DNA from: Olavius algarvensis associated proteobacterium Delta 3
GTDB lineage: Bacteria > Desulfobacterota > Desulfobacteria > Desulfobacterales > CAFBRK01
DNA: 64,000 bases
Direction of reading: 5' to 3'
Assembly: GCA_903231505.1 (NCBI GenBank)
Contig: CAFBRK010000054.1
Coordinates: 48,822-112,821, forward strand
Notes under the pieces: generated by a model
What the model saw: only the letters and a program-made list of their open reading frames with translations
Databases searched by the model: none
What the model was told of the DNA's origin: nothing
Shown here: positions 33,010 through 42,146 of the stretch, in pieces
Layout of the letters: the number at the start of each line of letters is the position of its first letter
Numbering within the stretch: the first letter of the stretch is position 1
Position numbers and translations under genes: made by a program

Positions 33010-35340
33010 ATGGGCTCGGACGCCTTCACATACATTTCCAGCATGCCGCATTTCTCATTTTTGCCTGAAAACGAACGCCGTCGTCTTGCCGAAGCAATCA
33101 CGATTGTTCGTCATCCAGCCGGTACGCTGTTCGCAGAGCAAGGCCGGTCGAGCATCGACAGCATTTTCATTCCGGTCGAAGGATCACTGGCGCTCTTTAC
33201 AGAATCGGAAAACGACAAGACGCTCTCCGGCTATATCAGACCCGGTGACGTTTTCGGGGGCATCAGTATCCTGCTCAACGGTGGCATTTCATTGCGCACC
33301 GTGGAAGTCGAAAATGACTGTGCCGGATACGCCGTCGGCAAAGACGTGTTTCTCGATGTGTGTGCCCGTTACGGGGAATTTTTTGATTATTTCCTGGAAA
33401 ATTTCAGCAAGAACATGTTCGATCCGTCCATGTCCGCACTGATCGAAACGGGGCAACTGCGTCGGTTTTTATCCGCCATCGAACCGTTTTCCTTCCTGCC
33501 GGGTGATGAACTGGAACGGATCGCCGGGGAGATGACCGTCGTGCAGTATCCCCGGGGGACGATTCCCTTTGTCCAGGGGGCCACCCGGATCGGTTATCTG
33601 TACATTCTTCAAAAAGGCTCGGCCGAGCGTTATTTCGAGGAGAATGGCAGTCACGCGATGAAGGAATTGTTGGGTGAAGGTGACATTTACGGCGGTATCT
33701 CCATGCTGCTGCATGACGGGATATCGGTCCGGACGGTCAAGATCCTCGAGACAGCCACTTTCTATCTGCTTCCCAAGAAGCGTTTTCTGGAGATTTGCCG
33801 CAACTACGAATCGGTAACCGAATTTTTTACCGATATATTCGGTAAGCGCATGCTGGAAAAGTCCTATGCCTCCGTGGTGGCCAAGACCATGGCGAACGGG
33901 GAAGAGAGCCTGCAGTTTTTTAACCAGCATGTGGCCAGCATATACAGCCGTGAACCGATTTTCGGGAGCACCTCCCTGTCCATCCGAGATGCGGCCGAAA
34001 TCATGGCCGGGAAGAACATCAGTGCGCTGTATCTCAAATCGGAGACAGACGACTGCGTCGGTGTCGTGACCGAAAGGGACCTGACCAGTCGGGTCATCGC
34101 CGCCGGTGTTGATGTCAAGCGGCCGGTTTCCGATATCATGAGCTCACCGGTGACGACTGTTTCCGAGTTTGCTCTGATCTTCGAGGCGATGATGATCATG
34201 ATGGAAAGCAATATCCGCCATCTGGCGGTGACGGATGTGGACGAAACGGTCGTCGGCGTATTAAGCGACCGGGATCTGCTTTCCGCCCAGGGCCAGTCGC
34301 CGGTGTTCCTGATTCGTGAAATCGCCGACGCCGCATCCATCGACGAGATCATTGCCTGCCACCATCGGCTGCCGCAACTCATCCGGAACCTGATCACATC
34401 GGGAGCAAGGGCCGATAATGTGACCCAGTTCATTACCACGGTTTCCGACGGCATTCTCAACAAGATCATGTCCTTTACCCTCGAGAAGATGGGACCGCCG
34501 CCGGCCCGGTTCGTTTTCATGATTCTGGGTAGTGAGGGCCGTCGCGAGCAAACACTGAAAACCGACCAGGACAATGCCATCATTTTCGAAGATGTGCCGG
34601 AGTCATCAGAATCCGAAGTCCGGGACTACTTTCTGAAATTCGGAGAGATCGCCTGCGACATGCTCGATCAGGCCGGATACGATTTCTGCACCGGCGGCGT
34701 CATGGCTAAAAATCCCAAATGGTGCCAGTCTCTGGCGACCTGGAAATCCTATTTTTCAAACTGGATACGCGCGGCGGAGGCCGAAGATCTGCTCCAGGCC
34801 AGCATCTTTTTCGATTTTCGAGGCGGCTACGGTGAGTTCGGGCTGATCGATGACCTTCGTAAACACCTGTTTGCCTCCCTTGGCGGGTGGGCCGGTTTCT
34901 TCCGGCACCTGGCTGAAAATGCGCTCAATTTCAGGCCCCCGCTCGGGTTCTTCGGCACTTTTGTGGTGGAATCCAAAGGCGAGCACCGGGACAAGTTCGA
35001 CATCAAGTTGGCCATGACCCCCATCGTCGATTTTGCCCGCATTTATGCGCTCCGCCACAACGTGGTAGAGACCAATACCCTGGATCGGCTGGCCTACCTG
35101 CGCCGAAAGGAGATTCTTCGCCAGAAGGAGTATGAGGAGCTGGAAAAGGCCTACGGCTTCATGCTGCAGCTGCGCTTTGTCCGGCAGATTACGGCGATTG
35201 TCGATGAAAAATCCAAACCCGACAACTATATCAACCCCAAAAACTTGACCCGCATCGAACAGAAAATGCTCAAAGAGATTTTTGCCCGGGTCGGCCAGTT
35301 CCAGAGCAAACTGGAGTTCGACTTTATTGGTACCATTTAA
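33010..35340 (+). CDS. Signal-transduction protein: two cNMP domains, CBS pair, DUF294 nucleotidyltransferase
   Basis: The 776-residue cytoplasmic protein has, in order, cNMP-binding domain 1 (about 15-130), cNMP-binding domain 2 (about 155-275, LGEGDIYGGISMLLHDGISV where the cassette lies), a CBS pair (about 315-435, VGVVTERDLTSRV and VGVLSDRDLL), and a DUF294 nucleotidyltransferase (about 465-600) with its C-terminal domain (about 620-770). The transferase has the Pol-beta pattern LGSEGRREQTLKTDQDNAII with the two metal Asp, as in GlnD. Two stacked cNMP domains are unusual; most relatives have one. The family is thought to sense nucleotides and modify a partner protein, but the target is unknown. 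The ribosome binding site is GGAG. It stands alone. Confidence 0.9.
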   Translation: MGSDAFTYISSMPHFSFLPENERRRLAEAITIVRHPAGTLFAEQGRSSIDSIFIPVEGSLALFTESENDKTLSGYIRPGDVFGGISILLNGGISLRTVEVENDCAGYAVGKDVFLDVCARYGEFFDYFLENFSKNMFDPSMSALIETGQLRRFLSAIEPFSFLPGDELERIAGEMTVVQYPRGTIPFVQGATRIGYLYILQKGSAERYFEENGSHAMKELLGEGDIYGGISMLLHDGISVRTVKILETATFYLLPKKRFLEICRNYESVTEFFTDIFGKRMLEKSYASVVAKTMANGEESLQFFNQHVASIYSREPIFGSTSLSIRDAAEIMAGKNISALYLKSETDDCVGVVTERDLTSRVIAAGVDVKRPVSDIMSSPVTTVSEFALIFEAMMIMMESNIRHLAVTDVDETVVGVLSDRDLLSAQGQSPVFLIREIADAASIDEIIACHHRLPQLIRNLITSGARADNVTQFITTVSDGILNKIMSFTLEKMGPPPARFVFMILGSEGRREQTLKTDQDNAIIFEDVPESSESEVRDYFLKFGEIACDMLDQAGYDFCTGGVMAKNPKWCQSLATWKSYFSNWIRAAEAEDLLQASIFFDFRGGYGEFGLIDDLRKHLFASLGGWAGFFRHLAENALNFRPPLGFFGTFVVESKGEHRDKFDIKLAMTPIVDFARIYALRHNVVETNTLDRLAYLRRKEILRQKEYEELEKAYGFMLQLRFVRQITAIVDEKSKPDNYINPKNLTRIEQKMLKEIFARVGQFQSKLEFDFIGTI

Positions 35341-35360
35341 TTCTGATTGCGTGAAGGGAT

Positions 35361-35737
35361 CATCGCAGAGACGCAGAGTTCGCAAAGAGGATTCTTTTTT
35401 CAGAATCCCTGAGAGGGGGATTCTGAAAAAGGATTGTTCATCCGGATGGCGTGATCTCAACCGGATTCATGGTAGGTAGATCAACTGTATAGCGATTGTT
35501 AAACATATGTTCCTATTCAGAAAAAAATCAGGCCGGTGCGGTGACCGGCCCTATTTTACGCCTTTCGTAGGGCGGGGCACCGCACCCGCCCATAGCAACC
35601 CAAAAGTTATCCTCTTTTGAATCGGAACAAAAAGATCATTTATTCTAGAATCGAGACGAGCGGATAGTGTCGCTTTTCGCCCTCTCAGCGAAAAGCAACA
35701 TCAATGATTCGCTCCGCGAGCTCTGCGTCTCTGCGGT
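35361..35737. mobile_element. MITE-like repeat, copy 2, interrupted
   Basis: The ends TCGCAGAGACGCAGAG and CTCTGCGTCTCTGCGGT are inverted. The conserved hairpin TTTTTCAGAATCCCTGAGAG...GGGATTCTGAAAAA is at 35396-35430 and the second hairpin GCTTTTCGCCC...GCGAAAAGC at 35672-35696. About 200 bp between them (35440-35640) are not found in copy 1. Confidence 0.7.
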
Positions 35738-35754
35738 AAAAGCTATTTCGGCCG

Positions 35755-35822
35755 GAGCTCTTCCTTGAGGAGGCAGCAGGCGATTTTGTATTCGGGGGTG
35801 TCCTGGGTCGTTGAAGGCGAGG
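35755..35822 (-). pseudogene. Second copy of the 3' end of the radical SAM gene at 40628
   Basis: 38 bases are identical to 40641-40678, and similarity extends over about 66 bases. The translation ends PEYKIACCLLKEELRPK against PEYKIACCLLKEELQPK in the intact gene. An open frame of 67 residues (35743-35946) reads through it, but its first 45 residues resemble nothing. Copy and original have the same orientation and bracket the secreted-protein genes. Confidence 0.7.
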
Positions 35823-35981
35823 TGCATTGTTCTGTTATCTGATGTGTGGAACGAGAGATTTTTCTTGAGGGCTTTTCATCAGGATTGGTTTTGGAACGCT
35901 GGCGGACGCACGGACAGGCGGGAGGGACATGACTCCAGTCGCACAATGTTGTCGGGTTTGTCAGGATGGGCGGGCTAACTG

Positions 35982-36671
35982 TTACATCTTATTTCTGACA
36001 CAAAAAAAGTCAGCGTTCGTTATGACATCATCCCCGTTGCAATCTCCGAAACAGGAGAATTCTCCTTGAACCATCAATGAGCGGATCACAAAGAAGTCGG
36101 TGTTTGTGATATATCCGTCTTGGTTTGCATCGCCGCGTTCTTTGACCGTCACATCGAAAACCACGGCGCCCGCGGTTTGTTCGATGACATTGCCCGTTAC
36201 ATCTACGAAATTGTCAAAATCGCCGGAACGTGCCAACCCCAGCGAAAATACCGGGATGTTCCCTGTTAATCGATTGAACGTGACGATGCCGATGAGTTTT
36301 CGGGAACCGGTCACGCCGGACGCCGGCATATTTGTGTCGTGGTATCCGCCGATGAGGACTGCTTCACCGGGTACCGTGATATCCGGTTCCAACGATGGAT
36401 AATCCTGGGTGCTGCCCCTGAAGTGCCAGATGGACTCATTTTTGGTCGCGGCGACGACCTCAAGGTCACCAGGATCATACCCCAGGTTGACACCGAAGCT
36501 TACCAGTTCCGATGATTTGGTGTCTGTATAGATATACACGGCGATTTCAGAATCCGAGTATGCGGCTTCGGCGAACACACCGATATCCGATGACCAGGCC
36601 AAACACGGCAACAGAAGGACGCATGCCAGGACCCCGGCGACGTTGCCTTTAATGTGTTGAAAGTGGTTCAA
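35982..36671 (-). CDS. Secreted cohesin-like / dockerin-like protein
   Basis: TTG 36671 is the preferred start because it gives a clean signal peptide (basic/polar LNHFQHIKGN then VAGVLACVLLLPCLAWSS); the frame stays open to 36767. The mature part has a cohesin-like beta domain (SFGVNLGYDPGDLEVVAA, LIGIVTFNRLTG) at about residues 25-165 and a C-terminal dockerin-type pair of calcium loops: GDANQDGYITNTDFFVI and CNGDDVITNADFFCVRNKM. Carrying both in one chain suggests self-association or surface assembly. Role unknown. It lies downstream of a PEP-CTERM protein and a Tat-exported GH38-like enzyme on the same strand. Confidence 0.75.
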   Translation of the reverse strand: MNHFQHIKGNVAGVLACVLLLPCLAWSSDIGVFAEAAYSDSEIAVYIYTDTKSSELVSFGVNLGYDPGDLEVVAATKNESIWHFRGSTQDYPSLEPDITVPGEAVLIGGYHDTNMPASGVTGSRKLIGIVTFNRLTGNIPVFSLGLARSGDFDNFVDVTGNVIEQTAGAVVFDVTVKERGDANQDGYITNTDFFVIRSLMVQGEFSCFGDCNGDDVITNADFFCVRNKM

Positions 36672-36700
36672 AGCGCCACCTGTGCTGTTAATCGGATCGG

Positions 36701-37312
36701 TCAGCAAATTCCAATTTCCGGCAGTAACCCACGTTTTACGCAACCGGTTGCCCGGAGGCGCCAGCAAACCATCACTCCAAGCAGTCCGGAGCAGAGAATA
36801 ACAAAAGACCCCGGAAGCGGTACTTGCGAGACACTGAATATCGCCTCCGTAGTAGTAAATGAAACAAGATTCATGTCTCTAAGCTGGTAAAGATCGTTTC
36901 CGTCGATATCCGTGAATTCAACGTGATAAAAATCCATCTCGGGCGTGACGGGATCCGCATCTACAATCTGCCCGGTATACTCCAGTAAGTAGAATGTTCC
37001 GCTGGTCAGGGGTACCAGCGGGGAACCCAGCACTGCATCAAAATCACTGGCGCCAGTTGTGTACAGCGGCGTTCCACTAATGTTGCTAATACCGGTTGGA
37101 TCCGGCCACCAGTTCATAGGAACTGCGTTTCCGTAGCCTTCCGGGCCGGTGACGGCAAAGTCGGTACTGATTTCAAACCATATGGTCACACCGGCGATTT
37201 CAAGATTCCCCACATCATCGATGGTGATCTCGAAAATGGCGGCATGCGCGTTTGAGAAACACATACACAATAACAGGACGATCCCTGCGGTGGAAACCGC
37301 CCGCTGTTTCAT
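36701..37312 (-). CDS. PEP-CTERM-type exported protein
   Basis: From MKQRAVSTAG (37312, supported by GGAGA upstream) the 203-residue protein has a signal peptide (cleavage near AHA-AIF), a beta-rich middle of about 140 residues with no known family, and a C-terminal sorting tail: VPLPGSFVILCSGLLGVMV then a basic end (CWRLRATG). The motif, membrane helix and Arg-rich tail are those of the VPxPG type of PEP-CTERM proteins, which an exosortase cuts and anchors. Twenty residues follow the basic cluster, longer than usual. The gene overlaps the open extension of the downstream gene, which argues for the TTG start there. Confidence 0.75.
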   Translation of the reverse strand: MKQRAVSTAGIVLLLCMCFSNAHAAIFEITIDDVGNLEIAGVTIWFEISTDFAVTGPEGYGNAVPMNWWPDPTGISNISGTPLYTTGASDFDAVLGSPLVPLTSGTFYLLEYTGQIVDADPVTPEMDFYHVEFTDIDGNDLYQLRDMNLVSFTTTEAIFSVSQVPLPGSFVILCSGLLGVMVCWRLRATGCVKRGLLPEIGIC

Positions 37313-37481
37313 TTTTCTTCTCCAATGCGCGGAGCTTTTCTTTTCCGCCAATCCATGATGCAATCTGATTTCATATTCGCCACATGGTGCGTTTTCCCGG
37401 CGTCAGATCCAGCGGGCACCTATTTCCATTAACCAACACCGTCCCCAGGGTGTCATCGACAAACCCATCTGAATAATGCGG

Positions 37482-40265
37482 TCATGGACATGTTTTACCG
37501 AATTCTCCCGAAAGATCGGGCAACTCAGCCTCGGAGGTCGGGAATCGGTTTTTGTATTCGACGAGATCGCTCCCGTCCACATCGTCGTCACTGTCATAGT
37601 CATATGTTAATTGACAGGTGTCCGGTACCAGGCTGTAGGTTTGCATTTGATGCTGGGCGACCAACGTATCCAGCACGCCATCCGTGACAGTGGCATCTCC
37701 GATGGGTGTTTCGACATGTGTGAGCTGCCGGGCACTCGTAATCGGGTAAGGTCCGAATCCCATGGAGAAGTTCACGGGGCTGTCCGCCAGATTCCAAATT
37801 CTGGCCACAAGACCATCTTCGGGGCCGTCATCCGCCGGCTTTAACGCCCACAACAGCACGTTTGGATCCGATATGGTTAAAAATGAAAAGGTCTTTTCAG
37901 GCAGCGTATCCCCTCCCTGAACCAGGCCGGTCACGATCCGGTTCTGGTGTTCGAGGGAAAAGCGCATGGCAGCGACAGCGTCGTAACCGTTATGCGAACG
38001 CAGGGCAAAGCGCTGCAGAAAATAGTCGTCCCCTCCCTGATCCGGAAGGCCTTTGCTGCCGTTGGCTACCCGCCCCCCGGCCAGTACCGAGATCTGAGGG
38101 GTTGCCGTATCCAGAGTCCCGACGGAACTTTCACCGACTTTCATAAAGTAGCAATCCCAGTTCGACAGGGTCATGCCGATGTCGAAGACACCGTCGCTTA
38201 TGTCGGCAAAGTGGTTCAAGGTCTGCCAATCATAACGGGAATTGCTGGCGCGCGGCGAGTAATGCCCCCCGTCGGTCTGGATTTTGGCAAGAATAATCGC
38301 CCCCACCTCCTCATGCCGGATGACCGGAGAACCTAGGTTGAATCCGAAACTCCACGTATAGTTCCCATCGAAATTCTGGGTAATTTCGTTTTGTATCTCG
38401 ATGCGGCGGGAGTTCCGTATCAGCGTGATGCGGGACTCCCGGGAGGGGAAAAGTCCCGTGCCGGCCACCAGAGTGACCGACACCGGGCCGGCGTTTTCAA
38501 CCGTCACCCCTGATCCGGTGACAACTTGCAGGTCATTCATGGCCCTGCCGTTGACCGCATGATAGAATTCCTTGTCCCCCATTGTTTTGTCAATGAGACC
38601 GGTTATGGCGCCCCGATCTGCCACGGTTATACGGTAGATCGCGTTCTCGATGACATTACCGGTTACCGTCGCCGCGTCAGAAAAACCGGTACCTGCACCC
38701 GGCCTCACCTCGAAGACCTTGTAGCCGACCGCCGGCACATCCTGGGCCAGAATGCGGAGCCTTCTTTCTCCTGAAACGGTTACAATTTGTGACGGTGTCT
38801 CGAGTCCGGTATCCAGATCGATGACGTGAACGGGTTCGGGGTCTGTGAATGGAATCTCGGCCACATCGGTGCGGGACCAGCTCAGGGCGTTAAAGGCGTA
38901 AAAGCGCACATTGGATCCGCTGTTGGGTATCCGGCTGCCGATGGCGGCTACCGCATCGGTTTCGATGGTATTGACATAATCTTCGATTTCACCGGTGATC
39001 CTGCGCTGCCAATCAATCCGTTTCTGGATTCCGGCGGATCTCGTCGGCGGGGAGACCATCCCGAAGTTATGCTCCCAGAAAAGCCCAAGATTTATCCAGG
39101 CCAGGTCCCGTTGCTGCTTCCGTGTGTCCATGAAGGCTGGATTGTGTAGCACCTCGATGGCCGCCAATGCTTCCGCTCCTCGCAACTTTTCCACGGATCG
39201 TTTGGCTCTGGCCGATACCTCGGCCAGTGCGGCACAATACAGGTCCCATTCGTTCCCGAAGGTAACCGATTGGGAAGGAAGAGTGCTGCCGTAGGTGGTT
39301 TCAAAATCCTCAAAGAAATCCTGCTCGTTTGAAACGATGACCCTGCGGGAAGCGTCGGTCTTGGTCTTTGCCGCCTGGACGAACTCATCGGTCAGCGTTT
39401 TTAAATCGTCCCATCCCTTACCGAATGCGCCGATGACGCGGTAGGGGTAGCGGGCAATAAACGCCGAGCTGCTGTCGACGTAATCAACGACCGTGAAGGG
39501 ATCCCTTGCCTCTGCATAACCGCCCATGCTTTGGTTGTTACCCAGCATGGAATTCCATTTCATGAGGATACGGCTGCCGTCCGGCCCCTCCATCCAGTAG
39601 ATGTCATGTTCCCTGTCCCGGGCATTCGGTACCAGCGTGTCGCAATGGCAAATCCCCTTCCAGCTGTATTTAGCTCCGGCCCCTGCCCAGAGTGACGCAA
39701 GGCCGTATGGAAGAACCTGATTTTCCGTGGAAATTGCCATCGGCACCTTCAGATTGTAGCGCCTTTCCAGTGACCCGGCGTAGTACATGCCCCTCAAAAC
39801 CGCCTCGGCCGGCGCACCCCCAAGGCACACCACCAGGGCGTTGAGGGGAAAGCTGATGTGCCCGTCACGGACACGGTCGATGAGCCTGTCTAATTCCGGC
39901 CCGGTTCTGTTTTTTTCGTACTCCCAAAACCAATAACTGCCGTCGCAGTTCCAGCGGCTCTGAAAATCGGGCGGTTCCCCGGCCGTGGCATCGGCAAGAT
40001 CCAGATAATAGTCGATCATTTCCAAAAAGGCGTCACGATATCCGGCTTCATCGGCTTTCCAGAAATAATCGGTATGATCGTCCGGCGCGATATATATCCG
40101 TTTGGGGTCTTCCTGGGCGTAAACAACACCTGCTCCATGTCCGATCAGATGGTGAAACAGGAATGGACTCAAGGTCATGCCACCGGTCAACACGCCGACA
40201 TGTTTCATAAAATCACGCCGGGTCAGTCGGCTTTTCTTAGATTTGATCGGATCATGCTTTGGCAT
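37482..40265 (-). CDS. Tat-exported GH38-like glycoside hydrolase with dockerin-like tail
   Basis: The 927-residue protein starts with a Tat signal (LTRRDFMKHVG, hydrophobic stretch to about 47). The following PDDHTDYFW resembles the HxDxxW metal motif of alpha-mannosidase family GH38. The central helical region (LLDIAWINLGLFWEHNFG-like, AWINLGLFWEHNFGM near 400) and long beta-rich C-terminal half also fit GH38. The final residues contain DYDSDDDVDGSDLVEYKNRF, one calcium-binding dockerin-like loop. Likely cleavage of mannose- or other glycan linkages outside the cytoplasm; the exact specificity is not readable. It is the first gene of the leftward secreted-protein module. Confidence 0.72.
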   Translation of the reverse strand: MPKHDPIKSKKSRLTRRDFMKHVGVLTGGMTLSPFLFHHLIGHGAGVVYAQEDPKRIYIAPDDHTDYFWKADEAGYRDAFLEMIDYYLDLADATAGEPPDFQSRWNCDGSYWFWEYEKNRTGPELDRLIDRVRDGHISFPLNALVVCLGGAPAEAVLRGMYYAGSLERRYNLKVPMAISTENQVLPYGLASLWAGAGAKYSWKGICHCDTLVPNARDREHDIYWMEGPDGSRILMKWNSMLGNNQSMGGYAEARDPFTVVDYVDSSSAFIARYPYRVIGAFGKGWDDLKTLTDEFVQAAKTKTDASRRVIVSNEQDFFEDFETTYGSTLPSQSVTFGNEWDLYCAALAEVSARAKRSVEKLRGAEALAAIEVLHNPAFMDTRKQQRDLAWINLGLFWEHNFGMVSPPTRSAGIQKRIDWQRRITGEIEDYVNTIETDAVAAIGSRIPNSGSNVRFYAFNALSWSRTDVAEIPFTDPEPVHVIDLDTGLETPSQIVTVSGERRLRILAQDVPAVGYKVFEVRPGAGTGFSDAATVTGNVIENAIYRITVADRGAITGLIDKTMGDKEFYHAVNGRAMNDLQVVTGSGVTVENAGPVSVTLVAGTGLFPSRESRITLIRNSRRIEIQNEITQNFDGNYTWSFGFNLGSPVIRHEEVGAIILAKIQTDGGHYSPRASNSRYDWQTLNHFADISDGVFDIGMTLSNWDCYFMKVGESSVGTLDTATPQISVLAGGRVANGSKGLPDQGGDDYFLQRFALRSHNGYDAVAAMRFSLEHQNRIVTGLVQGGDTLPEKTFSFLTISDPNVLLWALKPADDGPEDGLVARIWNLADSPVNFSMGFGPYPITSARQLTHVETPIGDATVTDGVLDTLVAQHQMQTYSLVPDTCQLTYDYDSDDDVDGSDLVEYKNRFPTSEAELPDLSGEFGKTCP

Positions 40266-40627
40266 GCTCGAAGATCCTCTGTTGTTTAAACATCAGCGGC
40301 GCTTTTGAAAACATGTTCACCGGCAGGCCGATACACGGACTTGAAGTCTACATGGTATGTATTCAAACTGAGTTTTCCAAGTATAAAGAAATATTTCGCC
40401 TTGACTGTAGGAAGCAAAATTTATGCCAGTGTTTCATTATTTCAAGAGGACGTGGAAACGATTGATTAACCAATAACTTAGGGTAGAGGCAGATAAACGT
40501 AGAATGAACAATAAGTCTCAAAAGAGAAAATTCTTTCCTATTTTTGGGAATCGATGTTCCAACTGTCGGTAATCTTCATCATTTCGGAATAATTTCGGGC
40601 CTTACCGGATGGTGGGAGGGGTATCCC

Positions 40628-41626
40628 TTACTTCGGTTGAAGCTCTTCCTTGAGGAGGCAGCAGGCGATTTTGTATTCAGGATCGCCCTGGTCGTTGTAG
40701 GCGAGATTGTCCGGCTGGATGAGCTTGTTCATCACGCAGCCCTCCGGGATGTCCAGTGCAAATAGATCTTTTTCGTTGATGGGCTCGGTGGGAAAGAGCT
40801 GATGTTCTTCGATCCGGAGGCTGTGTACCGGGTGATCTTCGCAGAGGGGGCAGCGATAGACCCGGCCGTTTGGAAAGACAAAATAATTATCGGCAACCCG
40901 GCCGGCGCATTCAAAGGGCTCATCCAGGTCGAGAAACACCTTTGGATAAACGGTGACAATACCAAGATCGACCGCCGCTTCGGCGGTCCCAAGCACCGAT
41001 TCCAGCCATTCGGCCCGGGATACCCGACGGTCCTTCCGGGCCACGCCTGCAGATTGCCCCCGTAACCCCAACACCTGAATAAAAAACCGCTCGATGCCCA
41101 GCTCTTCGAGAAACGACGGCATCAGAGGAAGTTCGTGAATGTTATCCCGGCTGACGGTGAATATCAGGCTGGTGTGGAATCCCCGCGAGACGGCGTCACG
41201 GATTCCATCGGTGCATTGCCGAAACGCGCCGTCGCCCCGGATGCGGTCATTGACAGCAGCTGTGGCGCCGTCCAGGCTAAAGCTGAAGTAGTCGATGTCC
41301 TGCGGAGAGAGTTTGTCGAGGATGTCGTGGAACAGGTAACCGTTGGTGTCGATAGTGATGGATCGGTAACCGAGGTTGCGCGCCGTTTGGACAGCCTGTG
41401 GGAGATCAGGGTGGAGGGTCGGTTCCCCGCCCAGAAATATGACATTGGCCGCGTGGCTGCGCCGGGCAAATACCTCCAGCCAGGCCTCGATGGTCTTGAT
41501 GGGCAGGGTCTGGGTGCCGTGCTGGTCCGGATTGATGTAGCAATGCCGGCAGCGGAGATTGCAACCGGTGAGGATGTGAAAGAAAAGGTTTGCCGCATCC
41601 TTTGAAAAGGTTACGGTCTCTTTCAT
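40628..41626 (-). CDS. Radical SAM protein with SPASM-like C-terminus
   Basis: The 332-residue protein has the cluster motif CNLRCRHC (Cx3Cx2C) near residue 18, GGEPTLHPDL near 67, DTNGYLF near 94, and YFSFSLDGATAAVNDRIRG near 115, all typical of the MoaA/PqqE-type core. The C-terminal part holds CAGRVADNYFVFPNGRVYRC and a following CEDH, a reduced SPASM-like site for one extra Fe-S cluster. Such enzymes modify peptides or other small substrates; no precursor peptide is evident nearby. It is the last gene of the carA-carB-purF operon, 28 bp after a cNMP-domain gene. Its 3' end is duplicated at 35755-35822. Confidence 0.87.
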   Translation of the reverse strand: MKETVTFSKDAANLFFHILTGCNLRCRHCYINPDQHGTQTLPIKTIEAWLEVFARRSHAANVIFLGGEPTLHPDLPQAVQTARNLGYRSITIDTNGYLFHDILDKLSPQDIDYFSFSLDGATAAVNDRIRGDGAFRQCTDGIRDAVSRGFHTSLIFTVSRDNIHELPLMPSFLEELGIERFFIQVLGLRGQSAGVARKDRRVSRAEWLESVLGTAEAAVDLGIVTVYPKVFLDLDEPFECAGRVADNYFVFPNGRVYRCPLCEDHPVHSLRIEEHQLFPTEPINEKDLFALDIPEGCVMNKLIQPDNLAYNDQGDPEYKIACCLLKEELQPK

Positions 41627-41654
41627 GCCGGCAGGACCGCAGGGATCGGAACCA

Positions 41655-42146
41655 TCAGGTTTTCACCCCGTGCTTTCGCTTCAGCTGGATCAATTCCTCA
41701 TTGGTCAACCGAAGACGGACGGCGAGGTACTCGGCAAACATCCGATATATCAAGAACAGAAAATCGGCCCGCTCATCCTCGATGCCGCTGCGGCCACCCC
41801 CGGAGGTGTCCACGGCCAGGCAGACGGTTTTCCCGACAGCAAAGACCGATGCGGAGCGGCTGATGTTGTCGATCAGCGTCATTTCGCCGAACATCTCACC
41901 GGTTTTTTCTGTGGCCGCGATCTCGACGCCGCCTTTGACGATCCGAATTTTGCCGTTCAGCAAAAAATAGAGCCATCGGTCTCTGTCGCCTTCCTGGATA
42001 ATGGACTCCCCGTCCTCGTATTGACGGATTTTGCTCAGACGGAGTACCTTCCCGAGGTTTTTGGTTTCGAAACCCCTCAACGCCGGGATGGCCATCAGTT
42101 TCTGGATGTTGCGGATATCGTCTGTCAGATACTTGGACTCGAGCAT
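41655..42146 (-). CDS. Cyclic-nucleotide-binding-domain protein
   Basis: The 163-residue protein is a single cNMP beta-roll (IRQYEDGESIIQEGDRDRW, LNGKIRIVKGG, GEMFGEMTLIDNISRSASVF) with helices on both sides and no DNA-binding domain. GEMTLIDNISRSASV fits the phosphate-binding cassette (FGE...RSA), so nucleotide binding is plausible. Its start is two bases after the purF stop, giving tight coupling with purF and the downstream radical SAM gene. It may couple nucleotide signalling to that enzyme; this is inference from position. Confidence 0.85.
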   Translation of the reverse strand: MLESKYLTDDIRNIQKLMAIPALRGFETKNLGKVLRLSKIRQYEDGESIIQEGDRDRWLYFLLNGKIRIVKGGVEIAATEKTGEMFGEMTLIDNISRSASVFAVGKTVCLAVDTSGGGRSGIEDERADFLFLIYRMFAEYLAVRLRLTNEELIQLKRKHGVKT

